A DNA stretch of 64,000 bases from Desulfosoma sp. (GTDB lineage: Bacteria; Desulfobacterota; Syntrophobacteria; Syntrophobacterales; DSM-9756). Below are positions 1 through 10,698 of this stretch, in pieces (the stretch's first letter is position 1; each line of letters opens with the position of its first letter). The position numbers and the translations under genes are program-made. The stretch lies in the NCBI GenBank assembly GCA_037481875.1, contig JBBFKY010000010.1, forward strand, positions 61,672 to 125,671. Reading direction: 5' to 3'. The notes under the pieces were generated by a model. That model saw nothing but the letters and a program-made list of their open reading frames with translations, searched no databases and had not been told where the DNA came from.

Positions 1-56
1 AGCACGAGAATACGTGGTGGGTTGAACGCGAGGAACGACCCGTCTTTTTGCTTTCT

Positions 57-1082
57 TCACAAAAAGTGAAAACGTTCCCGAAGTCTTTGGCTCAGCAGTT
101 GAATCACCTCGAAAGCTTTTTCCACCGTGCGCGTGCCGTCAGGGTTCACCAGGCAACAGGTTGCAGGAGACAACAGGCTACGCGAAACCAGCTCCTCTGT
201 TTCAATTCCTCTTCGGGCCAATTTGTCCCACAGGCCCAGCAACCGTGCTTCCAGGGAATCCACCGATTCGGCTTCAAAGGGTTCTACGTTTGTCGGGACC
301 ATGCCCCATATCAGGATGCCCCCCCGATCCAGAAACCGACGAATGGCGCTGCTATAGGAAACGAAAATCTCACCGTTGGAATACATGTCCAACGATAAGA
401 CGTCCAGATCCAGGCTGAGGAGAAAGTCCCAGTCCGGATTGCCGCAGAGGTGAATGCCGCGCGGCCTTTCGATCCCGGCAAAAAAGGTTTCCATCTCCTG
501 CCGTGCGGTAATGTGATTGTAGCCACTCAAGGCGCTGAAGACAAACTGCAGGCCGGGTTCGTCCACAAACATAAAGGCGTCGGGGTGCAGGGTTTTGAGC
601 CGCCGAAGTTGCACGTTCACCCGCCGGGCCATGAATTCAAAAAGAAAAGGACGAACCGTGTCGTGAAACAGAATGGGACGATCGGATTCATCCTGCACAT
701 TGAAACCGAAACTTACGGGCCCTTCCAGTTGGCCTCGAATGGCTGCCCGATCGGAAAAGTCCATCTGCAGAAACCGATGATACACGGCAGAGTATTGAGG
801 GCTGATGTCAAACAGAACGGGGTCGTCAAACCGGTTCAGGACATCCGGAAGTTCTCGAATAAATTTTTCTGTGGAAAACCGAAGGGACCTATTTTCAAGA
901 TCCAGAACGATACCCGGAAAATGCTCAGACGCTTGCACGTACATGTCTTCATAATAACTGAGCAAAGGCAGTTGCGGCCAGAATGGAATATCCAGGGACA
1001 AGGCCGCCTCGAGGGCACGGTCCACATCCCGATGCGGCATGACGGCCATAGCTGTCGTCAAAAGATTTCCAGGTATGGGCAT
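57..1082 (-). CDS. URO-D/MetE-like TIM-barrel protein
   Basis: A 341-residue protein of the uroporphyrinogen decarboxylase / cobalamin-independent methionine synthase superfamily. These barrels act in tetrapyrrole decarboxylation or methyl transfer. The N-terminal region reads IPFWPQLPLLSYYEDM, and a C-terminal IHLCGNPDWD segment resembles the His-x-Cys metal site of MetE-type methyltransferases. The reading frame stays open upstream to 1262, but that extension runs through repeat elements and lacks family similarity, so I start at the ATG at 1082. The substrate cannot be told; a corrinoid-linked methyltransferase role is possible. It is followed on the same strand by no other gene in the window. 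Confidence 0.72.
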   Translation of the reverse strand: MPIPGNLLTTAMAVMPHRDVDRALEAALSLDIPFWPQLPLLSYYEDMYVQASEHFPGIVLDLENRSLRFSTEKFIRELPDVLNRFDDPVLFDISPQYSAVYHRFLQMDFSDRAAIRGQLEGPVSFGFNVQDESDRPILFHDTVRPFLFEFMARRVNVQLRRLKTLHPDAFMFVDEPGLQFVFSALSGYNHITARQEMETFFAGIERPRGIHLCGNPDWDFLLSLDLDVLSLDMYSNGEIFVSYSSAIRRFLDRGGILIWGMVPTNVEPFEAESVDSLEARLLGLWDKLARRGIETEELVSRSLLSPATCCLVNPDGTRTVEKAFEVIQLLSQRLRERFHFL

Positions 1083-1140
1083 TGGATTTTTCTCCGGGTT
1101 TTCCACAACAGAATCTTCACATTTTCGCACCGATAAGCTT

Positions 1141-1166
1141 GGCGGACACACAGGTCCGCTCCTACA
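1141..1166. repeat. Type B dispersed inverted repeat
   Basis: GGCGGACACACAGGTCCGC followed by TCCTACA. It matches in reverse the copies at 4782-4810 and 43541-43569, where TGTAGGG leads into GGACCTGTGTG. Confidence 0.6.
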
Positions 1167-1203
1167 GAAGGAAACCATGGCTCCCAATGCCACTTCATGG
1201 GTA

Positions 1204-1220
1204 GGGGCACGCCGTGCCCC
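1204..1220. repeat. Type A-like palindrome
   Basis: Perfect 7-bp arms GGGGCAC / GTGCCCC around GCC, preceded by GTA as in other type A copies. Confidence 0.55.
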
Positions 1221-1398
1221 CTGTGAGAGCGCCGATTTTCGCGGAAGCGCGGGAAGTTGCACTTCATGAGAAGCCGACTAAACGGCCGCACTCCCAGAGA
1301 ACCATGGAGTGGCCTCGTTGTTGAACCGGCTCTTGAAGGGCTCCATCGCTGATCCGAGATCGGACCGCGAAGGGAGCCCGATTGTTCAAGAGTTCCGA

Positions 1399-3030
1399 TC
1401 AGCCTTCCAAAATGGCCTTGAGATCCTCCTCGGGAGTGCTGATGGCTTTGATGTCAAAATTTTGCACCAGCACCTGCAACACATTGGGACTGATAAACGC
1501 GGGCAAAGACGGTCCCAATCGAATGTTCTTGATACCGAGGAAGAGAAGACTCAGAAGAATCGCCACGGCCTTTTGTTCATACCAGGACAGGACAAGGGAA
1601 AGTGGCAAGTCATTGACACTCACGTTGAACGCCTTGGAGAGGGCCAGGGCGATCTGGACCGCAGAATAGGCATCATTGCACTGGCCGACATCCATGAGTC
1701 GTGGCAGACCGCCGATGGTTCCCAGGTCCTTGTCGAAGAAGCGGAATTTACCGCAGGCCAAGGTCAGCACCACACAATCTTGAGGGACCAGTTCCACAAA
1801 GCGGGTGTAGTAATTTCGGCCCGGCTTGGCGCCGTCGCATCCGGCCACGAGGAAGAAATGGCGAATGGCACCGCTCTTAACCGCTTCAATGACCTTATCG
1901 GCGACCCCGAGCACGGTGTTACGGGCAAAGCCCACCAGAACATGGGTGCCGTTGACATCATCCGTGAATCCGGGAAGTTCCAAGGCTCTTTGAATGACCG
2001 GGGAAAAATCCCGACCCTTCACATGGCGCACGCCCGGCCATCCCACCACGCCGCTGGTAAAGATGTTGTCCTTGTAACTTTCCTGAGGCTTTTGAATACA
2101 GTTGGTGGTCATCAGAATGGCACCGGGAAAGGCCGCGAATTCCTTGGCTTGATTTTGCCAGGCGGTGCCGTAATGACCGTAAAGATGCTCATATTGCTTC
2201 AAGCCGGGATACCCGTGACACGGAAGCATCTCGCCATGGGTGTAAACCGTGATACCTTTACCTTCTGTCTGTTTGAGAAGCTCCTCCAGATCTTTCAGGT
2301 CGTGGCCCGACACCAAAACGGCTTTTCCCCGACGATGCCCCAAAGGCACCTTGGTGGGCACAGGATGCCCGTAAGTGCCGGTGTTGGCGGCATCCAACAG
2401 TTCCATGGCGCGAATGTTCACTTCCCCTACTCGAAGGACTCGACTAACCCAATCGTTCAAACTCAGGTCGAGGCGGACCGTGTCTGCAAGGATTTCCTGA
2501 AGCGCTGCATAAACCGCGTCATCTTCCTGACCGAGAATCTGGGCATGATCGGCGTAGGCGGCCACGCCGCGTAGCCCGAATATAGCCGTGTGCTTCAAGG
2601 AACGAATGTCCGGATTCGGTTCGGGATCCTTGTCAAAACCCACGGTTTCCCCTTGGCGTACCATTTCCGCCTGAGTGGATCCCGGCTGCAAAGTGGCAGG
2701 ACCCTCGGTGAAATCCACGGCCCCACTCGCAGCCTTAACCTGCACTTTTAGCCTTTCACGGAGTTCCACGGTTTTTTGGATAAAGCGGACAAGGTCTTCA
2801 GGGTCGAAATTGACGTTGGTAAGCGTGCTGAAAAGAGCTTCACAGGTAAAAACATTGATGTCTCGGTCAATGACGCCGACCTTTCGACCTTCCACCGCCA
2901 CCTGGCTTAAGCCTTTAAGCGCGTAGGTCAAAAGATCCTGCAAAGCCGCCACATCCGGTTGCTTGCCGCACACTCCCAGCTTAACACACGCTTCATTTTT
3001 GGCCGTTTGTTCACATTGATAACAAAACAT
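1399..3030 (-). CDS. hcp: Hydroxylamine reductase (hybrid cluster protein)
   Basis: A 543-residue hybrid cluster protein, a cytoplasmic iron-sulfur enzyme that reduces NO or hydroxylamine in nitrosative stress defence. The N-terminal cysteines are C3, C6, C15 and C21 (CYQCEQTAKNEAC...GVCGK), the spacing of Desulfovibrio class I proteins. Hybrid-cluster ligand motifs follow in order: TNCIQ, AGCDGAKPGR, LACGK and GQCNDAYSA. I chose the ATG at 3030 because MFCYQC is the conserved N-terminus and AGGAGG lies just upstream; the longer frame to 3123 is spurious. An HcpR-like palindrome lies about 100 bp upstream. Confidence 0.96.
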   Translation of the reverse strand: MFCYQCEQTAKNEACVKLGVCGKQPDVAALQDLLTYALKGLSQVAVEGRKVGVIDRDINVFTCEALFSTLTNVNFDPEDLVRFIQKTVELRERLKVQVKAASGAVDFTEGPATLQPGSTQAEMVRQGETVGFDKDPEPNPDIRSLKHTAIFGLRGVAAYADHAQILGQEDDAVYAALQEILADTVRLDLSLNDWVSRVLRVGEVNIRAMELLDAANTGTYGHPVPTKVPLGHRRGKAVLVSGHDLKDLEELLKQTEGKGITVYTHGEMLPCHGYPGLKQYEHLYGHYGTAWQNQAKEFAAFPGAILMTTNCIQKPQESYKDNIFTSGVVGWPGVRHVKGRDFSPVIQRALELPGFTDDVNGTHVLVGFARNTVLGVADKVIEAVKSGAIRHFFLVAGCDGAKPGRNYYTRFVELVPQDCVVLTLACGKFRFFDKDLGTIGGLPRLMDVGQCNDAYSAVQIALALSKAFNVSVNDLPLSLVLSWYEQKAVAILLSLLFLGIKNIRLGPSLPAFISPNVLQVLVQNFDIKAISTPEEDLKAILEG

Positions 3031-3100
3031 GGGCGCCTCCTTTCGATTTAGGTTGCTCATGCAGCTGCGGGCAGCCGCCTTTCCTCGTTTCACGATCTCT

Positions 3101-3106
3101 CCATAA
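3101..3106 (-). promoter_or_regulatory. Possible -10 element for hcp
   Basis: On the minus strand this reads TTATGG. It would put a start point near 3094, so the palindrome centre (3134.5) would lie about 41 bp upstream, the usual spacing for a CRP/FNR-family activator. This is inference from spacing only. Confidence 0.35.
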
Positions 3107-3127
3107 GGCCAGGGGGCACCCAAATCC

Positions 3128-3141
3128 TTGACCTAGGTCAA
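3128..3141. promoter_or_regulatory. HcpR/FNR-family operator upstream of hcp
   Basis: Perfect 14-bp palindrome TTGACCTAGGTCAA between the radical SAM stop and the hcp start. It fits the TTGAC-nnnn-GTCAA pattern described for HcpR, the CRP/FNR-family regulator of hcp in deltaproteobacteria and other anaerobes. No hcpR gene is visible in the window, so the regulator would act from elsewhere. Confidence 0.75.
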
Positions 3142-3155
3142 TAGGCTTTCCTTTT

Positions 3156-4295
3156 TCACAAATACTGGCCTCCCAACTCCTCGATCACATCATCGATGGG
3201 TTTACCCGTTTCCTGTTCCAGGTCTCGACGGGCCCTTTCCAGGCGGGATCGGTAGGCCGAAAGATCTTGCACACATCGAAGGGCTCCCCCGTACCGTCCC
3301 AGCCGGTAAAGAATACGGTCATCGTCGGAAAGCGCGAGGTATTCGTCGATGACAGCCAGGAGCTTAGGTTTGTCGTGAGGGAACGTTCCTTCCAAGTTTT
3401 CCAATAAATTTCTCATGTGGTCGGAAGTGAGCGTGCTGTGAATGTTGTGAAGATTTTCAATCATGAGCCGAATTTCCTTCACCACGTCGTCGTCATTCAA
3501 GGTCTGGAAAGAACCCGAGGCAACATGATGCCAAAGGGGCGTGTTCGGGGGGACTCGCAACGTGCGAAGCCGAATGAAATGGGGATCAATGGCTTCCAAC
3601 ACTCGAGCCGTTTCCAAGGCATGCTCACGACTCCATTGAACACCGCCGAGCCCCGGCATGACATATTCCGAAAGCGTCATTCCCGCTTCCTTGACCTTGA
3701 GGCCGGCTTCAATGTGCTGGGCGGCGGTGGCGCCCTTGTCCATGAACTTTAAAACCGTATCGGATCCACTTTCCAGCCCGACATGCATGCGATCCAAGCC
3801 GGCCTCACGGATTTCCCGCAACTCCTCCAGACTTTTACGAGCCAGGGTGTTGCTGCGACCATAGGAGGTCACTCGAGTGATTCCCGGAACTCTTTGTCGA
3901 AGATAGCGCAAAGCTTCCACCAGATCCTGAGTGCGCATGATGGGATTGTTGGCGTCCTGAAGAAAAACGGTACCGTCTCCATGATAAAGCCATGCGGCTA
4001 CGTGGCGTTCCCATGGGGTCCGTGTGGGATCCGTCAGGATACGATTGATGACCGGAGCGCTGATGAGCCCGGCTTCACCCATGGACCAGGAAAGGGCTTT
4101 GACGTCATCCACAATGGCGCGGACCGTATCAATGTCAGCCTTGATCTCGGCCAAAGATCGACGGCTGAAGGGTTGTCCCTTGTAGACTGGGCAGAAGGCA
4201 CACCGATTCCAGGGGCAGTTTCTCGTGAAGCGAAGGAGCAGACTACGGGATTCACTGGGTGGTCGAATGGGCCCTTGTTCGAAACGAAAACGCAT
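3156..4295 (-). CDS. Radical SAM protein
   Basis: A 379-residue radical SAM enzyme. The cluster-binding cysteines are C27, C32 and C35 in NCPWNRCAFCPVYKG, a CX4CX2C arrangement seen in part of the COG1032 group. A later GLGGVQWSREHALETA segment is typical of the same family's barrel. Family members generate a 5'-deoxyadenosyl radical; the substrate is not evident. The ATG at 4295 has GGAGG about 7 nt upstream. It lies on the same strand as hcp but is separated by the HcpR-like site, so hcp probably has its own promoter. Function remains general. Confidence 0.8.
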   Translation of the reverse strand: MRFRFEQGPIRPPSESRSLLLRFTRNCPWNRCAFCPVYKGQPFSRRSLAEIKADIDTVRAIVDDVKALSWSMGEAGLISAPVINRILTDPTRTPWERHVAAWLYHGDGTVFLQDANNPIMRTQDLVEALRYLRQRVPGITRVTSYGRSNTLARKSLEELREIREAGLDRMHVGLESGSDTVLKFMDKGATAAQHIEAGLKVKEAGMTLSEYVMPGLGGVQWSREHALETARVLEAIDPHFIRLRTLRVPPNTPLWHHVASGSFQTLNDDDVVKEIRLMIENLHNIHSTLTSDHMRNLLENLEGTFPHDKPKLLAVIDEYLALSDDDRILYRLGRYGGALRCVQDLSAYRSRLERARRDLEQETGKPIDDVIEELGGQYL

Positions 4296-4415
4296 ACCAA
4301 AACCTCCATGGCCGAACTGTCATTGCCCGTGGTTGAGATTCCACGACCGGGCGAGTATATTCTTAAGGTGTCGTGTTCGGGGAGACAAGCCCATTGATGG
4401 TGAGGAGTTCAGTAC

Positions 4416-4739
4416 ATGGCGGAAGAAAAATTCACGGCTGTCTATCTCATGGTTCGGCAAGAGGAACTGCGTCCCGAAGACCAAGGATCCTATGAAAGAC
4501 CCTTGGCGGCGCAGCGGGAAGCTTGCCTCGCTTGGATTCGGGAAAAACTGCCTTCTGAGGAGCGGGAAAACATCAGTTTTTATACGAGCCGGTCCCAGCT
4601 CTTTATGGACATGGATCGAAAAAAAATCCAGAGGCTCGTGGTCTATGAACTGGACCGACTGGCTGCCAGCAAGGAGGAATTGGAAGGCATCCTTTTTGAG
4701 TGTCGATCGGCAGGGGTTCCCATCCTGTCCGTGCGCTAA
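4416..4739 (+). CDS. Degenerate serine-recombinase N-terminal-like protein
   Basis: A 107-residue protein resembling only the N-terminal domain of serine recombinases: YERPLAAQREACLAWI recalls the SLexQREaL segment, and VVYELDRLAASKEELEGIL matches the core ending in an LDRLxRS-like motif. The usual Y-x-R-V-S catalytic start is replaced by YLMVRQ, so the nucleophilic serine is missing, and there is no DNA-binding C-terminal domain. A GGTGAGGAG ribosome site precedes the ATG. It may be a domesticated regulator or a remnant. Type A and B repeats follow immediately. Family assignment is by eye and moderate. Confidence 0.5.
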   Translation: MAEEKFTAVYLMVRQEELRPEDQGSYERPLAAQREACLAWIREKLPSEERENISFYTSRSQLFMDMDRKKIQRLVVYELDRLAASKEELEGILFECRSAGVPILSVR

Positions 4740-4781
4740 AGGGAAAAGGGCCGGTGGAAACGCCACTGATCTTTTACATGG

Positions 4782-4810
4782 TGTAGGGGCTGACCTGTGT
4801 GTCCGCCCCA
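4782..4810. repeat. Type B dispersed inverted repeat
   Basis: TGTAGGGGC, then TGACCTGTGTGTCCGCCCCA. The outer GGGGC / GCCCC arms pair. Confidence 0.6.
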
Positions 4811-5040
4811 ATAGATAGTGCCGTTCACAAGGCGATAGAAACCGTTGGAATACCGTTTAAAAGGAGGGTACGGCGCGCCGTGCCGCTACGTCCCAAGGCC
4901 CTTGATTTTTTGGCAGTGCAGACCTCTGGCCCGCCATTTGTGCGGCCGGAACTTCCATGCTTCCAGGGATAAATTGTCGGTGACCTTTCTTGGGGCTGCC
5001 CATGTGTCCGCCCTTAGGCCGTTGAGGCACGACAATCCTT

Positions 5041-5069
5041 TGGGGCGGGCACACAGGTCTGACCCTACA
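5041..5069. repeat. Type B dispersed inverted repeat
   Basis: TGGGGCGGGCACACAGGT followed by CTGACCCTACA; it is the reverse complement orientation of the copy at 4782-4810, about 230 bp away. Confidence 0.6.
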
Positions 5070-5139
5070 GATGGGGTACCGGCAGGAACCTTCGGGTTTG
5101 GCCTAGAAAAAAGACCATGGCTTTCCCGGACGATCGATT

Positions 5140-5249
5140 CCGCCCCGCACTTATTCCGGGCGCCCCGCACATCATGCGGGAGGAATGCCCGCGTTTCCAG
5201 GAAAAGACACGGTTTCAAACTCAGAGGGGCGAGGCACCGCCTCGCCCCT
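5140..5249 (+). repeat. Composite C plus A repeat element
   Basis: Type C part with CCCGCA-CATCA-TGCGGG (5164-5180), then GGAATGCCCGCG and TTTCCAGGAAAAGACAC, a short linker, and a perfect type A hairpin AGGGGCGAGGC-ACC-GCCTCGCCCCT (5225-5249). The same order recurs near 31.2 kb (inverted) and 63.6 kb. Confidence 0.65.
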
Positions 5250-5314
5250 GCCATCAAGGGATGCACGCAAGGTTATCGTGTGTTTTAGGACAAAAACATA
5301 GGAATCGAAACGAC

Positions 5315-5713
5315 TTAGCCTGTTTTAACTTCCACCTTTCGCGGTTTGGCCTTGTCCACTTTAGGCAGCGTGAGCGTCAAGACCCCGTTTTTCATCGAGG
5401 CTTCGATCTTGGATTGATCAATGATGCGCCCTAACGTGAATTGCCGAAAGTAATCGCCGACGCCATATTCCCGTAGCAGCACCGTTTCCCCCTCTCCTTC
5501 CAAGGTGACCGTGCCGCGAATGGTGAGCTGATCGTCTCGAATGTCAATGTCCACATTTTCCGGCGAAACTCCAGGCATATCGGCTACCAATGTCAAAGCC
5601 TCTTCGGTTTCAAGAATGTCCACCGCCGGCATGTAGACAGGAATGTTTCGAGTGGTTTCCGCTTGGGTCTGCACTTCCTGTTTTTCCCTCACCTGAATGT
5701 CCTTGTCGGTCAT
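5315..5713 (-). CDS. Hsp20/alpha-crystallin small heat-shock protein
   Basis: A 132-residue small heat-shock protein, an ATP-independent chaperone that holds unfolding proteins. The alpha-crystallin domain spans about 35-132: an MPAVDILETEEALTLVADMPG start, an LTIRGTV strand and a GVLTLTLPKVDKAKPRKV end that carries the conserved GVLxLxLPK motif. I start at the ATG at 5713, preceded by AAGGGGGTGA; a GTG three codons upstream would overlap that ribosome site. It lies 39 bp downstream of a second hsp20 on the same strand, so the pair is probably one operon. Confidence 0.92.
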   Translation of the reverse strand: MTDKDIQVREKQEVQTQAETTRNIPVYMPAVDILETEEALTLVADMPGVSPENVDIDIRDDQLTIRGTVTLEGEGETVLLREYGVGDYFRQFTLGRIIDQSKIEASMKNGVLTLTLPKVDKAKPRKVEVKTG

Positions 5714-5752
5714 GCTCGTCACCCCCTTTTTCTTGCCTTGTGGATCATACCC

Positions 5753-6217
5753 TTAAGCGGTTTTGACCGTAATCTGTTTCGGTCGGGCTTCCTCGGCCTT
5801 GGGCAAAGTGATCTTGAGAATGCCGTTCTGGAAAACGGCTTCCACCTTGTCTACGTCAATGCGTGTCGGCAAGGTCAAGCTTCGGCGAAACCTTCCGAAT
5901 TCCCTTTCACGGCGATGATAACTCACATTCGCCTCAGCCTCGGGACTCTTGCGCTCCCCTCGAAGGGTCAGAGTGTCCCCTTCCACTGAAATTTCCAGAT
6001 CGCTGGGCTGAATGCCGGGCAGTTCCGCACGGACATGCAGGTTGTCTTTGTCCTCGCTAACATTGAGAAGCGGAAAAACGCCGACCCTCAGCGGCCGAAA
6101 TCCTCGAAACCCCGTAAACAAGCGGTCCATTTCTCGGCGAAGACGTTCCATTTCCCGTTCCATTTCCTCAAACGGTCGGAAGAGATCCCCCTGGTCGGAC
6201 CAGCGCAACAATGCCAT
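5753..6217 (-). CDS. Hsp20/alpha-crystallin small heat-shock protein
   Basis: A 154-residue small heat-shock chaperone, first of the tandem pair. The N-terminal arm is rich in charged FEEMEREMERLRREM helices, followed by the alpha-crystallin domain from about residue 47 (PLLNVSEDKDNLHVRAELPG) to the GILKITLPKAEEARPKQI end. The ATG at 6217 has AAAGGAGG at good spacing. The paralogue downstream differs in its N-terminal arm, which often sets oligomer size and client range. No CIRCE element was seen; a possible housekeeping-type promoter lies upstream. Confidence 0.93.
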   Translation of the reverse strand: MALLRWSDQGDLFRPFEEMEREMERLRREMDRLFTGFRGFRPLRVGVFPLLNVSEDKDNLHVRAELPGIQPSDLEISVEGDTLTLRGERKSPEAEANVSYHRREREFGRFRRSLTLPTRIDVDKVEAVFQNGILKITLPKAEEARPKQITVKTA

Positions 6218-6278
6218 GGTGAAATCCTCCTTTCCTATCGAATTTATTTACAAAAATCACATTGTTTGGTTCGCTCAA

Positions 6279-6307
6279 AAACTAAGTTCGGTGGGCAAAC
6301 GTGTCAA
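6279..6307 (-). promoter_or_regulatory. Possible promoter of the hsp20 pair
   Basis: On the minus strand TTGACA is separated by 17 bp from TAGTTT, about 60 bp upstream of the first hsp20 ATG. The -35 is perfect, the -10 weak. No sigma-32-type CCCCAT box is obvious. Confidence 0.3.
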
Positions 6308-6392
6308 GGTGTCCCTACGGACATTGACAAGGGCGAAGGAATCCTTTACGTGTGGAAGGGATGCGCTGCTGCAGTGAGGAGGGAGAGGGTTC

Positions 6393-7226
6393 GTGCGAAC
6401 GTTTGAAAAGGAGGATCCGTGTCTAGAAGGAATAGGGTGGGTTCCCGATTCGGGGCCGTGTTCCGGTGTTTATGTGATCGATCACGGGCGAGTGTTGATT
6501 GACGCGGGGAACATGGTGGGGCTAGTGGATCACCTGGAAGAAATGGCCCCTTTGGATAAAGTGGAACGCCTGCTTTTGACGCACACGCATTTTGATCATG
6601 TGGGAGGCATGGCGGAAATCTACCAAAGGACAGCCCCCGATGTCCTGGTGCATCCCGTAGCGCGGGAATACGCTCGTTTGTTGAGGCCGCCCTTTCCGGA
6701 ATTTTTTCAAGCCTTAGAAGATGCCGGTAAAATCCACAGTGTTTTGGACGAGCAGGAAATTGATGGGATCGGGTTGAAAGCTTTGCATGTGCCGGGGCAC
6801 ACGGCTGGAGACCTGTGTTTTTATCATGCGGAGGCCCAGGCCCTTTTCAGTGGGGATGCCGTGCTTCCCTATCAGCTGAGGTTTTCGGCGATTCTCTCCA
6901 AGCCGGATGATTTCTGCGGCGGTCGTATGCAGGATAAGCTCCAGAGTCTTCGTCGGCTTCTTCGTTTGCCCGTCAGGCATCTTTTTCCCGGACACGGCGA
7001 GCCCGTGCTTCACAAGGGATCGCATCAGATCAAGATCGCTCTTGTGACCCTTTATCAATCTCTTTACGAGAACCTACCCGAGAAAGCGTGGCTGCTCATG
7101 GCGCAGGACTTGGCAGCCGCAGGCCAGCCCGAAGAAGCCGAAGAATGTCTCAAAAAGGCGCGAGCCCTGGCTCCCACTTCGGAAGAAGTGGACCATGTGT
7201 GTGCCATGCTCGGCCGAAAAGCCTAA
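6393..7226 (+). CDS. MBL-fold metallo-hydrolase
   Basis: A 277-residue metallo-beta-lactamase-fold hydrolase. The dinuclear metal motif is H64-x-H66-x-D68-H69 (LTHTHFDHVGG); further ligands are in LHVPGHTAGD and FSGDAVLP, and a late FPGHGEPV. The last 60 residues (AQDLAAAGQPEEAEECLKKA) look like one TPR-type helical hairpin added to the fold. The start is a GTG with GGAGGGAG upstream; an AAGGAGG followed by another GTG lies out of frame. The substrate is unknown. It is divergent from the hsp20 pair. Confidence 0.85.
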   Translation: MRTFEKEDPCLEGIGWVPDSGPCSGVYVIDHGRVLIDAGNMVGLVDHLEEMAPLDKVERLLLTHTHFDHVGGMAEIYQRTAPDVLVHPVAREYARLLRPPFPEFFQALEDAGKIHSVLDEQEIDGIGLKALHVPGHTAGDLCFYHAEAQALFSGDAVLPYQLRFSAILSKPDDFCGGRMQDKLQSLRRLLRLPVRHLFPGHGEPVLHKGSHQIKIALVTLYQSLYENLPEKAWLLMAQDLAAAGQPEEAEECLKKARALAPTSEEVDHVCAMLGRKA

Positions 7227-7243
7227 TCCTGTTTGGGAACTTC

Positions 7244-7612
7244 TTACATGGCTCCCAGAAGCACAACAATCTGGGTTTTTTCCGAGTCTTTGGTCACCAC
7301 TACGTGAACCGTTTTATCGTCTTTTTGCCAATGACCCTGAACCCCATCCTTATGGTTCATTTCCATCTGAACTTGCCAGCCGGCTTGGCTTAAGGCCTGC
7401 TTATAATAGGCGTAAACCTTTTCAGAGGAGTCTTGGGTGGAGAGCACCACGTGAGATCCCTGCTGTGTTTTCATGGCCATTTCCACTTGGGAACCCGGAT
7501 ATTGAGCCACCACCTTCTTAAGATCCTCGGGGTAGTCCACTTGGGCTGCGGCCGAGACGGCCATGAGAAAACATCCCAAAACCACAGTAATGCACCAAAG
7601 CCGACGGTTCAT
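7244..7612 (-). CDS. Small secreted protein of unknown function
   Basis: A 122-residue protein with a clear signal peptide (hydrophobic stretch in residues 5-22, cleavage likely after AAAQ). The mature part contains YPGSQVEMAM, SEKVYAYYKQALSQAGW and a strand-rich end, the arrangement of small periplasmic proteins with a single compact alpha/beta domain. AGGAGG precedes the ATG at 7612. It lies downstream of katG on the same strand with a GC-rich hairpin between, so cotranscription is uncertain. The MBL gene converges on it 17 bp away. I do not recognise a named family. Confidence 0.7.
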   Translation of the reverse strand: MNRRLWCITVVLGCFLMAVSAAAQVDYPEDLKKVVAQYPGSQVEMAMKTQQGSHVVLSTQDSSEKVYAYYKQALSQAGWQVQMEMNHKDGVQGHWQKDDKTVHVVVTKDSEKTQIVVLLGAM

Positions 7613-7647
7613 AAAAGCCTCCTGAATCCCGGGTTTTGATGGATTTC

Positions 7648-7669
7648 GGGCCCGTCTGAAAACGGGCCC
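7648..7669 (-). terminator. GC-rich hairpin downstream of katG
   Basis: Perfect 8-bp arms GGGCCCGT / ACGGGCCC around CTGAAA, about 65 bp beyond the katG stop. There is no clear U-tract on the minus strand, so termination is only likely. Confidence 0.4.
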
Positions 7670-7734
7670 TTACGGTCACGCCATCTTAGGATCCAGGAAG
7701 ACTTCGTGCAATGAAAAACTAGACGGCAAAAGGA

Positions 7735-10490
<2,756 letters not shown>

Positions 10491-10636
10491 CCATCCCATC
10501 CTTCCTTGAAAGGCACCAAACATGTGGAGAACGATTGTTAAAAAAGAAAGAACATTTTTGGATAACCAAGTCAAGAAAAAAAACGGGCACGAAACATAGG
10601 CAATCGACGAACGAAGCACAGATTTGATAAAAACTT

Positions 10637-10660
10637 TGCATGCGAATAATATGCGTGCTA
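10637..10660. promoter_or_regulatory. Imperfect palindrome between perR-like and marR-like genes
   Basis: GCATGCGAATAATATGCGTGC is cited here only by its halves: GCATGCG and TGCGTGC flank an AT-rich centre AATAATA. It sits about 40 bp before the MarR start in the divergent region and could be the MarR operator. Evidence is symmetry and position only. Confidence 0.35.
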
Positions 10661-10698
10661 AGAGAAAGCCGTGACTTTAAATGGTGAAAGGAGTCGTC

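Larger units (their letters stand above)
1083..1398. other. Intergenic gap with type B and A repeat copies
   Basis: No gene is seen here. It holds a type B inverted repeat (1141-1166) and an A-like palindrome GGGGCAC-GCC-GTGCCCC (1204-1220), then a GCGGAAGCGCGGGAAG stretch resembling part of type C. The rest, next to the hcp stop, shows nothing recognisable. Confidence 0.6.
4740..5314. other. Repeat-filled intergenic gap
   Basis: No gene is credible here; open frames encode repeat-derived peptides such as GADLCVRP. Contents in order: B copy (4782-4810), A-like palindrome (4868-4889), C-like stretch (about 4925-4965), B copy (5041-5069), and a composite C plus A element (about 5140-5249). Confidence 0.65.

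Noticed and set aside
1083-1262. N-terminal extension of the URO-D-like protein
   Set aside because: It reads through type B and A repeats and lies outside the conserved domain.
1309-2574. A 421-codon open frame opposite hcp
   Set aside because: It is antisense to a clear hcp gene and its protein has no domain character.
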